A stretch of DNA of 39,868 bases, taken from NCBI RefSeq assembly GCF_031432425.1, contig NZ_JAVKPH010000030.1, positions 1-39,868 of the forward strand. Reading direction: 5' to 3'. Source of the DNA: Ruixingdingia sedimenti (lineage in GTDB: Bacteria > Pseudomonadota > Alphaproteobacteria > Rhodobacterales > Rhodobacteraceae). The position numbers were made by a program, and so were the translations under genes. Below are positions 16,637-24,705 of this stretch, piece by piece. The number at the start of each line of letters is the position of its first letter. The first letter of the stretch is position 1. The notes beneath the pieces are model-generated. The model did no database searches and was not told the DNA's origin. It saw only the letters and a list, made by a program, of their open reading frames with translations.

Positions 16637-16665
16637 TTGACAAGGCGTTGATTTTCAACGATAAC
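16637..16665 (+). promoter_or_regulatory. carA promoter with internal dyad
   Basis: TTGACA (16637-16642) and GATAAC (16660-16665) are separated by exactly 17 bases, a strong sigma-70-type promoter driving carA with a leader of about 65 bases. Between the boxes lies the perfect inverted repeat CGTTGA-TTT-TCAACG (16646-16660), overlapping the first base of the -10, an ideal place for a repressor operator. Confidence 0.7.
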
Positions 16666-16736
16666 GCATTTGAGCCCCCGGGTTGACCCCGACCCGCCGC
16701 CGGCATAGTTTGCGCCCGTTTATCCCGGAGTCGTCC

Positions 16737-17894
16737 ATGCCCACAGCCACCCCCAAGCCGACCGCCTGCCTTGCCCTGGCCGATGGGACGCTGTTCTTCG
16801 GCACCGGCTTCGGCGCCACCGGCGAAACGGTCGCGGAACTGGTGTTCAACACCGCCATGACCGGCTATCAGGAAATCATGACCGATCCGTCCTATGCCGG
16901 GCAGGTCGTCACCTTCACCTTCCCCCATATCGGCAACACCGGCGTCACACCCGAGGATGACGAGACGGGCGAACCCGGCGCCGCCGGCATGGTGGTGAAA
17001 TGGGACCCGACGGAACCGTCGAACTGGCGCGCCGCGGGCGATCTGGTGCGCTGGCTGACCGCCAAGGGCCGGATCGGTATCGGCGGCATCGACACCCGCC
17101 GCCTGACCCGCGCCATCCGTCAGCAGGGCGCGCCGCATGTGGCGCTGGCGCATGATCCGTCGGGCAATTTCGACATCGCCGCCTTGGTGGCGAAGGCGCG
17201 CGAATGGAAGGGGCTGGTGGGCCTCGATCTGGCCAAGGACGTGACCTGCGCGCAAAGCTATCGCTGGGACGAAAAGCGGTGGGCCTGGCCCGAGGGCTAT
17301 ACGCGGCGCGAGGGCCCCGGCCTGCGCGTCGTCGCCATCGATTATGGCGCGAAACGCAACATCCTGCGCTGCCTCGCCTCGGCGGGCTGCGAGGTGACGG
17401 TGCTGCCCGCCACTGCCACGGCCGAAGACGTGCTGGCGCTGAACCCCGAGGGCGTGTTCCTGTCGAACGGCCCCGGCGATCCGGCGGCGACCGGCGAATA
17501 TGCGGTGCCGATGATCCGCGGTGTGCTGGACCGCGACCTGCCGGTCTTCGGCATCTGCCTGGGCCACCAGATGCTGGCGCTGGCGCTTGGCGCGCGGACG
17601 GTCAAGATGAACCACGGCCATCATGGCGCGAACCATCCGGTGAAGGATCTGGAATCGGGCAAGGTGGAAATCACCTCGATGAACCACGGCTTCACCGTGG
17701 ACAGCCAGACCCTGCCCGCGGGCGTGGTGGAAACGCATGTATCGCTGTTCGACGGGTCGAACTGCGGGATCCGCGTGGCCGACCGGCCGGTGTTTTCCGT
17801 CCAGTACCACCCCGAGGCGAGCCCCGGGCCGCAGGACAGCTATTACCTGTTCGACCGTTTCGCCGCCGCGATGCGCGCCCGCCGCGCCGCCTGA
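16737..17894 (+). CDS. carA: Carbamoyl-phosphate synthase small subunit
   Basis: A 385-residue glutamine amidotransferase subunit that supplies ammonia for carbamoyl phosphate (arginine and pyrimidine synthesis). The N-terminal CPSase_sm_chain domain (about 9-145) includes FNTAMTGYQEIMTDPSY. The class I glutaminase domain has the nucleophile Cys274 in GICLGHQ and the His/Glu pair in QYHPEASPGP. Also typical: DYGAKRNILR and SNGPGDPA. The start at 16737 follows CGGAG. carB is not adjacent, as is common in this group. Expression is probably from the promoter at 16637-16665. Confidence 0.96.
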   Translation: MPTATPKPTACLALADGTLFFGTGFGATGETVAELVFNTAMTGYQEIMTDPSYAGQVVTFTFPHIGNTGVTPEDDETGEPGAAGMVVKWDPTEPSNWRAAGDLVRWLTAKGRIGIGGIDTRRLTRAIRQQGAPHVALAHDPSGNFDIAALVAKAREWKGLVGLDLAKDVTCAQSYRWDEKRWAWPEGYTRREGPGLRVVAIDYGAKRNILRCLASAGCEVTVLPATATAEDVLALNPEGVFLSNGPGDPAATGEYAVPMIRGVLDRDLPVFGICLGHQMLALALGARTVKMNHGHHGANHPVKDLESGKVEITSMNHGFTVDSQTLPAGVVETHVSLFDGSNCGIRVADRPVFSVQYHPEASPGPQDSYYLFDRFAAAMRARRAA

Positions 17895-17932
17895 GGCGAT
17901 CCGGGGCACCGATTCGGGGTGTCGATTTGGGG

Positions 17933-17948
17933 TTAACCCCCCGTTAAC
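17933..17948. promoter_or_regulatory. CtrA-type box upstream of the glycosyltransferase
   Basis: TTAA (17933-17936), seven bases, TTAAC (17944-17948) is an exact match to the CtrA consensus TTAA-N7-TTAAC. It lies between carA and the glycosyltransferase, 51 bases before the ATG at 17999. CtrA controls motility, surface and gene-transfer-agent genes in Rhodobacterales. In a high-GC genome two TTAA at this spacing are unlikely by chance, but the flanking C runs make the site part of a larger repeated GTTAACCCC unit. Confidence 0.55.
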
Positions 17949-17998
17949 CCCATCGCGGCCATCCTGACCCTGCCGGCATCCCGCCGGCAGAGGTTCGG

Positions 17999-19933
17999 AT
18001 GCGCCACGCCGCCCTACGCCCCCTTGACCCCGCCATCGCCCCCGCGCCGTCGCGTGCCGGGGATGCCGACCTTGCGGCGCAGCTGCTGGCGGCGGGGCTG
18101 GTGGCGCCGCTGGCCCTGCGCCGGGCGCTGGCGCAGGCGCAGCGGACAAGGGCGCGGTTGGCCGATGTGCTGCGCAAGGAACGGCTTCTGGCGGATGACG
18201 TGCTGGCCGCGGCGCTGGCGCGGTTCCACGGGATGGCGCAGGCGGATCTGGATCGCATCGCCCCTGACCCCCGCCTGATCGACCGTCTGGGGGCGGCGCG
18301 TTGCCTTGCGCTGCGGGTGCTGCCCCTGCGCCGGGCCGGGGGGCGGGTGCTGGTGGCGCTGGCGGTGCCCGAGGACCTGCCGCATATCCGCGATGAACTG
18401 GAGGCTGCGTTCGGCCCCGTCACCCCCCTGATCGCGCCGGAACCGCAGATCACCGCCCGCATCTTCGCCTTGCGCCGCGCTACCCTGCGCCACGGCGCCG
18501 AAACCCGCGCCCCCGCGGGGCAGAGCCTGCGGGATTGGCCCGTCGCGCTGCTGACGCGGCTTCTGCCCGCGCTCGGGCTCGGGATCGTCGCGGCGGTTGC
18601 GGCGGCCCCGGCGCTGGCGGTGCTGGTGCTGACGGTCTGGGCGGTCATGTCGCTGGTGGCGATGATGGTGCTGAAGGGCGCGGCGCTGGCGATGACCTTC
18701 CGCGCCCCCCCGCCCGAGGGGCCCGCGCCGGATATCGTCCGGCTGCCGGTCGTGTCGGTCATGGTGCCGCTGTTCCGCGAAACCGACATCGCGCCGCGGC
18801 TGCTGCACCGGCTCGGCCGGCTCGACTATCCCCGGGCGCTGCTGGATGTGGTGCTGGTGCTGGAAGAGGTGGACACCGACACCCGCGCCGCGCTGGAATC
18901 TGCGGGCCTGCCGGGCTGGATGCGCGTGGTCGTGGTGCCCGACGGCACGCTGCGCACCAAGCCGCGGGCGCTGAACTATGCGCTCGACTTCTGCCGCGGG
19001 TCGATCATCGGGGTCTATGACGCCGAGGACGCGCCCGACCCCGACCAGATCGCCCGCGTCGTCCGCCGGTTCCACGAACGCCTGCCGGAGGTCGCCTGCC
19101 TGCAAGGAATACTCGATTACTACAACCCCCGCACCAACTGGATCGCGCGCTGCTTCACCATCGAATATGCCGCATGGTTCCGCGTCGTCATGCCGGGGTT
19201 GCAGCGGATGGGCATCCCCCTGCCGCTTGGCGGCACCACGCTGTTCATCCGCCGCGCGGCGCTGGAACGGGTCGGCGCCTGGGACGCCCACAACGTGACC
19301 GAGGATGCGGATCTGGGCATCCGCCTGGCCCGCCACGGGCTGCGGACGGAGATGATCGAAACCGTGACCGGAGAGGAGGCGAATTGCCGCCTGCGCCCCT
19401 GGGTGAAACAACGGTCGCGCTGGATCAAGGGCCATATGCTCACCTGGGCGGTGCATATGCGCCACCCCGTCCGGCTGTGGCGCGATCTGGGGCCGCGCGG
19501 GTTTCTGGGCTATCAGGCGGTGTTCTTGGGCGCGCAGTCGCAATTCCTGCTGGCGCCGCTGTTGTGGTCGTTCTGGCTGCTGCCCCTGGGGGTGGCGCAT
19601 CCGGTGGCGCTGGCGCTCGGCCCCGGGGCGCTGAAGGCGCTGTTCGCATTGTTCCTGCTGGCGGAACTGGTGAACCTGCTGGTCCATATCGCGGCCGCCC
19701 GGCGCACGCGGCACCGGCGGCTCTGGCCCTGGGCGCCGACGCTGCACCTTTACTTTCCCTGCGCCACCTTCGCCGCCTGGCGCGCGCTGTGGGAGGTATT
19801 CACCCGCCCCTTCTATTGGGCCAAGACCAGCCACGGCCATTTCGACGGCGCAGGGCCCGCCGCGCCTCAGCGCCGCCGCACGTCGCCCGCGTCGATCTTC
19901 AACCGCGTCTCGAAGGCGCGCGAGATATGCTGA
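17999..19933 (+). CDS. Membrane glycosyltransferase 2 with N-terminal MshEN-like domain
   Basis: A 644-residue protein with three parts. Residues 24-76 carry two tandem 24-residue motifs (24-47 and 53-76) separated by five residues, with LLAAGLVA and LRKERLLADD as the core hydrophobic patterns. This is the layout of MshEN/GspE-N domains, several of which bind c-di-GMP, though the conserved glycine is Ala in both. Two membrane helices follow (about 185-230). The GT2 catalytic domain (about 248-480) has DAEDAPDPDQ (DxD-like), TEDADLG and QRSRWIKG (QxxRW), as in cellulose-synthase-like processive enzymes; further helices lie at about 505-575. It probably polymerises a surface polysaccharide; the sugar is unknown. 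The last 67 bases overlap the end of the convergent GntR gene. Confidence 0.85.
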   Translation: MRHAALRPLDPAIAPAPSRAGDADLAAQLLAAGLVAPLALRRALAQAQRTRARLADVLRKERLLADDVLAAALARFHGMAQADLDRIAPDPRLIDRLGAARCLALRVLPLRRAGGRVLVALAVPEDLPHIRDELEAAFGPVTPLIAPEPQITARIFALRRATLRHGAETRAPAGQSLRDWPVALLTRLLPALGLGIVAAVAAAPALAVLVLTVWAVMSLVAMMVLKGAALAMTFRAPPPEGPAPDIVRLPVVSVMVPLFRETDIAPRLLHRLGRLDYPRALLDVVLVLEEVDTDTRAALESAGLPGWMRVVVVPDGTLRTKPRALNYALDFCRGSIIGVYDAEDAPDPDQIARVVRRFHERLPEVACLQGILDYYNPRTNWIARCFTIEYAAWFRVVMPGLQRMGIPLPLGGTTLFIRRAALERVGAWDAHNVTEDADLGIRLARHGLRTEMIETVTGEEANCRLRPWVKQRSRWIKGHMLTWAVHMRHPVRLWRDLGPRGFLGYQAVFLGAQSQFLLAPLLWSFWLLPLGVAHPVALALGPGALKALFALFLLAELVNLLVHIAAARRTRHRRLWPWAPTLHLYFPCATFAAWRALWEVFTRPFYWAKTSHGHFDGAGPAAPQRRRTSPASIFNRVSKAREIC

Positions 19934-20532
19934 CGCAGCGCCTCATAGGCGGCGGGGCCGTCATGCGCCTCGATTGCCGCCACGATGGCGCCATGTTCGG
20001 CCAGCGCCGCCGCATCGCGCCCCTCCGCCGCCAGCGAGGTCGAGGCCAGAAGCGCCATCGACCGGTGCACGAGGTCCAGTTGCTGCACCAGATAGCGGTT
20101 GTGCGAGGCGAGGTGGATCTGCTTGTGGAACCGCCGGTTCGCCCGGCTGAGCGCCTGCGGATCGCCCAGAAGGCGGTGGTCGTCCTCGACCATCGCGCGC
20201 AGCACGCGGATTTCCTCGTCCGTCGCATGCTGCGCGGCCAGCCGGGCCGCCAGCCCCTCCAGCTCTGCCCGCACCACATAGAGTTCGGCCAACTGGTTGT
20301 GGTCGAGCGAGGCGACGATCAGGCTGCGCCCGTCGCGGGCCAGCATCGACTGGGTTTCCAGCCGCTGCAACGCCTCGCGCACCGGGGTGCGCGAGACGCC
20401 GAACCGTTCGGCCAGTTCCGATTCCACCAGCCGGTCGCCGGGGCGGTAGACCCCGGTGTCGATCGCTTCGAGGATCAGGGTATAGGCGTCTTTCTGCACC
20501 GGACGTGCATCCTGGGGAAGGGGGGCTTTCAT
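19867..20532 (-). CDS. GntR family regulator (FadR/FCD type)
   Basis: A 221-residue regulator. An N-terminal winged helix (about 10-75) contains GDRLVESELAERFGVSRTPV followed by REALQRLE, the GntR signature. The C-terminal FCD effector domain (about 85-210) has helices with LYVVRAELEGLAARLAA, NRRFHKQIH and HGAIVAAIEAHD, whose His/Asp pattern often binds a metal and a small carboxylate. Start 20532 is chosen because the protein then opens just before the helix-turn-helix. The target is unclear; it is divergent from the HAD nucleotidase gene, with an 80-base gap. The gene ends inside the 3' end of the glycosyltransferase. Confidence 0.9.
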   Translation of the reverse strand: MKAPLPQDARPVQKDAYTLILEAIDTGVYRPGDRLVESELAERFGVSRTPVREALQRLETQSMLARDGRSLIVASLDHNQLAELYVVRAELEGLAARLAAQHATDEEIRVLRAMVEDDHRLLGDPQALSRANRRFHKQIHLASHNRYLVQQLDLVHRSMALLASTSLAAEGRDAAALAEHGAIVAAIEAHDGPAAYEALRQHISRAFETRLKIDAGDVRRR

Positions 20533-20612
20533 GGCGCCGGATGCTAGCCGCGCCCATGCGCCGGAACAAGCGGCAGGTTGCATCCCCGGCCGGGCGTCCC
20601 TAGGTTGCGGCC

Positions 20613-21272
20613 ATGGTCGCGCAACAGTTCCATCACGTCGACACTTGGGTGTTCGACCTCGACAATACGCTCTACCCGCCCTCGGCGCGGCTCTTCGACC
20701 TGATCGAGGCGCGGATGACGGCCTGGGTGATGGGCGCGCTCGGCGTCGAACAGGCCGAGGCAGACCGGCTGCGCCGCGACTACTGGCTGCGCTACGGGAC
20801 GACGCTGGCGGGGCTGATGGCCGAACACCGGGTAGATGCCGATGCCTATCTGGCCGATGTCCATGACATCGCGCTCGACCGTATCGCGCCGGACCCCGCG
20901 CTGACCACGGCGATCGGGGCGCTGCCGGGGCGGCGGATCGTCTATACCAACGGCAGCGCGGGCTATGCCGAACGGGTGATCGCGGCGCGGGGGCTGACGG
21001 GGCTGTTCGATGCGGTCTACGGCGTGGAACATGCGGGTTTCCGGCCCAAGCCCGAACGGGGCGCTTTCGAGGCGGTGTTCGCCCGCGACGGCGTGACCCC
21101 GGGCCGGGCGGCGATGTTCGAGGACGACGCCCGCAACCTCGCCGCGCCGCATGCGATGGGGATGCGGACCATCCACGTCGCCCCTGCCCCGGAACCCGCG
21201 CCGCATATCCACCACCATACCGACGATCTGGCGGGTTTCCTGACGCAACTGTCGCGGCCGCCCCGGCGCTGA
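20613..21272 (+). CDS. HAD-type pyrimidine 5'-nucleotidase
   Basis: A 219-residue haloacid-dehalogenase-fold hydrolase. Motif I is FDLDNTLYP, motif II VYTNGSAGYAERV, motif III a lysine in RPKPERGAF and motif IV MFEDDARNL. The DLDNTLYP variant and the helical cap are typical of the Sdt1-like pyrimidine 5'-nucleotidase subgroup, which dephosphorylates UMP/CMP or related phosphates. The C-terminal HIHHHTDDLAGFL, rich in histidine, is also common in that subgroup. It is cytosolic and likely monocistronic. Confidence 0.88.
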   Translation: MVAQQFHHVDTWVFDLDNTLYPPSARLFDLIEARMTAWVMGALGVEQAEADRLRRDYWLRYGTTLAGLMAEHRVDADAYLADVHDIALDRIAPDPALTTAIGALPGRRIVYTNGSAGYAERVIAARGLTGLFDAVYGVEHAGFRPKPERGAFEAVFARDGVTPGRAAMFEDDARNLAAPHAMGMRTIHVAPAPEPAPHIHHHTDDLAGFLTQLSRPPRR

Positions 21273-21659
21273 CGGCGTTGCCCCGGCCGTTTCCGGCTCT
21301 CCCGCGCCCAAGGTCGAAAACCGCGCCTGCCGCAGGCATCCGGGCCATCCCGTTCCGGGCCGGGGTGGTGGTGCGGCGCGGTTTCTGCCCGTCTGCCGGA
21401 AAGGATTTCCTGCCCGATCCGCCATCGGGTCCGTCGCTGGAACGGTGCCCCGCGCGCCGCCCGATGTGAAAGCACCCTCCCGCTACGGCGGCCGTGCACC
21501 GCCAAGGCCTGTCCCCGCCGTGCGGGCCGGGCAAACCACCCCTCCGGCGGGGCGGCGTTCCGTCGCAGCCCCCGCACCGGGCGCCACCTGCGGCGGAATG
21601 CCGTGTTCCAGAAACATCTTTCCCGGGCCATTCCTGCGCCGCACGCACCGGAGGCAGCC
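21273..21659. other. 387-base gap without a supported gene
   Basis: No reading frame here has a good start, ribosome-binding site or recognisable protein. The only visible structure is a short dyad (GGAAA-GGA-TTTCC) near 21400. A GGAGG at 21650-21654 belongs to the small membrane protein that follows. The promoter for that gene is presumably here but no clear hexamers are seen. Confidence 0.5.
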
Positions 21660-21860
21660 ATGACCCATCCCCCCGCCCGTCCCGACGCCCACGCCGCCCC
21701 CGCGCCGCGCGACTCCCGTACCATCTGGTATCTGATCGCCCTGGCGGTGGTTCTGATCGCCGCCGCCACCTGGGCCTGGGGCCTGCCGGCGCTGGCCATG
21801 GCGGCGCTGGCCGCGGTGCCGGTGGTCTTTGCGCTGCTGCTGCTCATCACCCGCGGCTAG
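21660..21860 (+). CDS. Small membrane protein, unknown
   Basis: A 66-residue protein with a hydrophilic Pro/His/Asp-rich N-terminus (about 1-20). A long hydrophobic region (about 23-63: IWYLIALAVVLIAAATWAW, then LAMAALAAVPVVFALLLLI) could form two short helices. GGAGG at 21650-21654 with five-base spacing strongly supports this start. No family is recognised. It is followed by a weak hairpin (GCCGG/CCGGC, 21922-21936). Confidence 0.6.
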   Translation: MTHPPARPDAHAAPAPRDSRTIWYLIALAVVLIAAATWAWGLPALAMAALAAVPVVFALLLLITRG

Positions 21861-21988
21861 GCGCCCGCCCGTCCCCCTTTCCGGGGCGAACCTGCACCTT
21901 CAGGCTGGCCCGAATATCCCCGCCGGAGGCTCCGGCCCTTTCCGCCCGCACCACCGCGGGGCCGGGGCGCTTGCCGCGACACCGCCCC

Positions 21989-22021
21989 CTTGAAACCTGC
22001 GCGCCGCCTTACCAGCTACAT
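21989..22021 (+). promoter_or_regulatory. Candidate heat-shock promoter of hsp20
   Basis: CTTGAAA at 21989-21995 matches the -35 of RpoH-type promoters. A weak -10-like CTACAT lies at 22016-22021, about 20 bases on, so the fit is imperfect. The position, some 80-110 bases before a small heat-shock gene, is the main support. Confidence 0.35.
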
Positions 22022-22100
22022 CCCATCCGGGTGCCGATGACGGGCCCGGCCAACCGCCCGCCCATGGGGCGGGCTCTGACATCGCTCGCTGGAGGATGAC

Positions 22101-22583
22101 ATGCGAACCTTCGATCTCTCGCCGCTTTACCGCGCGACCGTCGGCTTTGACCGTGTGGCCGACATGATGGACAGGGTGCTGTCCAACGACATCGCCCAAC
22201 CGACCTACCCGCCCTACAACATCGAAAAGACCGCCGAGAACGCCTATCGCATCTCGGTCGCCGTGGCCGGTTTCGCGCCCGACGAACTGTCGGTCGAGGT
22301 GAAGGAGGGCACGCTTTTCATCGCCGCCCGCAAGACGCCCGAAACCGCGGAACGGGCCTATCTGCACCGCGGCATCGCCACCCGCGCGTTCGAACGCCGC
22401 TTCGCGCTGGCCGATCATGTCCGCGTCACCGGCGCCACGCATGAATTCGGCATGCTGCATGTCGATCTGGTGCGCGAAACGCCCGAGGCGCTGAAGCCCC
22501 GCCGGATCGAGATCGCCCGCGCCGACGAAACGGCCCGCGCCGGCGAGATCGAGGCGAAGGCGGTCGAGGCCGCCACCGTCTGA
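22101..22583 (+). CDS. Small heat shock protein (Hsp20/IbpA)
   Basis: A 160-residue alpha-crystallin-type chaperone. The opening MRTFDLSPLYRATVGFDRV and PPYNIEK are typical of the IbpA group. The alpha-crystallin domain (about 38-130) contains RISVAVAGFAPDELSVEVKEG and AFERRFALADHVRV. The C-terminus is longer than E. coli IbpA and lacks a clear IxI motif (the nearest is RRIEIA). It would hold denatured proteins for the DnaK/ClpB system. GGAGG at 22091-22095 fixes the start. A terminator follows at 22609-22633. Confidence 0.93.
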   Translation: MRTFDLSPLYRATVGFDRVADMMDRVLSNDIAQPTYPPYNIEKTAENAYRISVAVAGFAPDELSVEVKEGTLFIAARKTPETAERAYLHRGIATRAFERRFALADHVRVTGATHEFGMLHVDLVRETPEALKPRRIEIARADETARAGEIEAKAVEAATV

Positions 22584-22608
22584 CCCACGGCGGAACGCAG
22601 GACACGGG

Positions 22609-22633
22609 GGGCGGCGCCATTGCGCCGCCCTTT
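22609..22633 (+). terminator. Rho-independent terminator of hsp20
   Basis: GGGCGGCGC (22609-22617) pairs with GCGCCGCCC (22622-22630), loop CATT, then TTT. It fills the 51-base gap between hsp20 and the convergent cyclo-ligase gene and ends next to the latter's stop codon. Confidence 0.75.
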
Positions 22634-22634
22634 G

Positions 22635-23321
22635 CTATTCCGCCCGGAACCGCAGCCCGTTTTCGGTGACGATCGCGTCCATCGGCACATCGTGGGGCTG
22701 GGGAAAGATCGTCGGCAGGGCGGCGGCATCCAGCCCCGTGCCGATGGCGAAGGGGCGGGGGCGCAGCGCGGCCAATGTGCGGTCGTAATACCCCCCGCCG
22801 TGGCCGAGCCGATAGCCCGCGCTATCCCAGCCGACGAGGGGGGCGATCAGGATGGCGGGGGTCAGCGTCTCGGCGGTGGCGGGAACGGGGATGTTCCAGT
22901 GCCCGCGCTCCATCGCGGCGCCCGGGGTCCAGGGGCGGAAGGTCATCGGGCGTGCGGGGCGTTCGGCCACGGGCAGGGCGATGCGCGCGCCGCGGTCGTG
23001 CAGGCGGGCCAGCCACGGGCGCAGGTCGGGTTCGGCCCGGATCGGCCAATAGCCCGCCACCACCACCCCGCGCAGGTCGGGGGCGATCCGGGCGAGCAGC
23101 GCATCCAGATGGCGGGCGATGCCCTCTGCCGCCGCCCGCCGTTCGGCCACGCTCAGCGCCGCGCGCGCGGCCAGCAGGTCCGCCCGCCGCGCCTTGCGCC
23201 AGCGCGCCACATCGGTCGCCTGTTGGGCATCGACCGCCAGCGGGTCGAAGTAATCCGGCGCGATCTCCCCGGCGAGGCAGGGGGGCGAGGCATAGCCGCG
23301 CGGGGCCCCGCCGCCGGTCAT
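22635..23321 (-). CDS. 5-formyltetrahydrofolate cyclo-ligase
   Basis: A 228-residue enzyme that converts 5-formyl-THF and ATP to 5,10-methenyl-THF in the cytosol. Signatures: IAPLVGWDSAGYRLGHGGGY with YYDRTLA (ATP and folate site), and ALSVAERRAAAEGIARHL. The first 40 or so residues (PRGYASPPCLAGEI) extend beyond the E. coli enzyme but are common in alphaproteobacteria. The start ATG overlaps the stop of the upstream gene (ATGA), so it is the last member of a four-gene operon. That operon context is not the usual one (6S RNA or zapA neighbourhood). Confidence 0.9.
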   Translation of the reverse strand: MTGGGAPRGYASPPCLAGEIAPDYFDPLAVDAQQATDVARWRKARRADLLAARAALSVAERRAAAEGIARHLDALLARIAPDLRGVVVAGYWPIRAEPDLRPWLARLHDRGARIALPVAERPARPMTFRPWTPGAAMERGHWNIPVPATAETLTPAILIAPLVGWDSAGYRLGHGGGYYDRTLAALRPRPFAIGTGLDAAALPTIFPQPHDVPMDAIVTENGLRFRAE

Positions 23322-24328
23322 GGGCGCGTCCCGAGGCGGGTCAGGATCGCCTCTGCCTCTGCCATGATCCGCCGCAGGCGGTCCCCGGCGGGGATCACGG
23401 CGGTGATCGCATCCACGCCCTGTCCGGCGAACAGCGCCATCGCCTCCAGATCGCCGGTGGTGGTGCGCAGGGGGGAATCGGTGCTGTAGCGCAGGATGGG
23501 GCGGCCGTCCTCTTGCGCGATGACCTCGCGCGGCAGGGCGGCCGGGTCGTGGCCGGTCAGGCGATGGCCGAGCGGGCGGGTGGTGCTGTTGGCGATCACC
23601 CGCACGGCGGCATGGGCGGGCCAGTTCAGCACGAAAATGTCGGTGCGCAGCGTATCGGTGGCGTGCGCCGCCACCACGCGGTCCTTGTGATAGTCATGGG
23701 CGAAGGATTCGGGCGTGGCCAGAAAGGCCGTGCCGCATTGCACCCCCTGCGCGCCCGCGGCCAGCGCCGCCACCAGCCCCGCGCCGGTGCCGATGCCGCC
23801 GGAGGCCACCACCGGCACCCATGCCGCCCGCGCCACCGTTTCCACCAGCGCCAGCAGGCCGGTTTCGCCATGCACATGGCCCCCCGCCTCTGCCCCCTGC
23901 GCCACCAGCACATCGGCGCCCGCGTCCTGCGCCATCCGCGCGGCCTCGGGCGTGCCGACCTGATGGATCACCTGCGCCCCCGCCGCCTTGACCCGCGCCA
24001 GCGCCGCCGGCACCACATCCCAGAAGAACGAGAACGCCCCCACCCCAAGGTCGAGGCAGGTGCCGATCTGCCGGTCGAGCAGCCCCGGTTCCGTCGCCGC
24101 CGGGATCAGGTTCACCGCGAAGGGGCGGGGCATGGCGGCGCGCAGGGCCGTGACCTCGCGCGCGATCAGGGCCGGATCCTCGCGCACCATGCCGAGCTGC
24201 GGATACCCGCCCGCCGCCGCGACCGCCGCCGCCAGTTCCCACCGCGCGACGCCCCCCATCCCCGCCAGCAGCACCGGCACGTCGCAGCCGAGCAGGTCGC
24301 AAAGCGGTGTGCGCAGGGGGGGCGTCAT
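23318..24328 (-). CDS. Nitronate monooxygenase-like flavoprotein
   Basis: A 336-residue TIM-barrel FMN protein of the NMO/2-nitropropane dioxygenase family. Visible features: VLLAGMGGVARWELAAAVAAAG at the N-terminus, AQGAEAGGHVHGETG (FMN phosphate loop and active-site region), VVASGGIGTG and GAQGVQCGTAFLAT. The family oxidises alkyl nitronates such as propionate-3-nitronate; many members are not characterised and could be enoyl reductases or other FMN oxidoreductases. It overlaps both neighbours by ATGA. Confidence 0.85.
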   Translation of the reverse strand: MTPPLRTPLCDLLGCDVPVLLAGMGGVARWELAAAVAAAGGYPQLGMVREDPALIAREVTALRAAMPRPFAVNLIPAATEPGLLDRQIGTCLDLGVGAFSFFWDVVPAALARVKAAGAQVIHQVGTPEAARMAQDAGADVLVAQGAEAGGHVHGETGLLALVETVARAAWVPVVASGGIGTGAGLVAALAAGAQGVQCGTAFLATPESFAHDYHKDRVVAAHATDTLRTDIFVLNWPAHAAVRVIANSTTRPLGHRLTGHDPAALPREVIAQEDGRPILRYSTDSPLRTTTGDLEAMALFAGQGVDAITAVIPAGDRLRRIMAEAEAILTRLGTRP

Positions 24329-24705
24329 CGCGGGGCCCCCTGCGTCAGCAGGTCGGTCAGGTGGTCGCGCAGCACCACCGCATGGCTGTGCGCCGGATCC
24401 CGCGCCGCGGTCAGCAGCGTGACCGGCCCCTTGCGGCACCAGGCGAGCGTGGTTTCCAGGCTTTCCGGGTTGTCGCGCAACTGGTCGAGATAGCGGCGGC
24501 GGAATTCGGGCCAGCGGTCGGGGTTGGCGTGGAACCACTTGCGCAGTTCGGTGCCCGGCGTCGCCTCTTTCGGCCAGTCGTTCAGCGGCAGATCCGCCTT
24601 GGCCACCCCGCGCGGCCAGAGCCGGTCGATCAGCAGCCGCGCGCCGGGCGCATCGCCGGGGGCATCGTAGACGCGGGCGATGCGGATGGGATGGGGCGGG
24701 GTCAT
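24325..24705 (-). CDS. DUF488 family protein (YeaO-like)
   Basis: A 126-residue protein with the DUF488 signature: RIARVYD near the N-terminus, LLIDRLWPRGV, and then the conserved KWFHANPDRWPEFRRRY and PVTLLTAARD. Family function is unknown; a role with heme or uroporphyrin metabolism has been suggested for some members without firm evidence. It overlaps both neighbours by four bases, pointing to translational coupling in the operon. Confidence 0.85.
   Translation of the reverse strand: MTPPHPIRIARVYDAPGDAPGARLLIDRLWPRGVAKADLPLNDWPKEATPGTELRKWFHANPDRWPEFRRRYLDQLRDNPESLETTLAWCRKGPVTLLTAARDPAHSHAVVLRDHLTDLLTQGAPR

Noticed and set aside
22022..22100. ROSE-type RNA thermometer in the hsp20 leader
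   Set aside because: TCGCTCGCT lies just before GGAGG, but the loop would be too short to pair with it and no multi-hairpin ROSE layout is visible.
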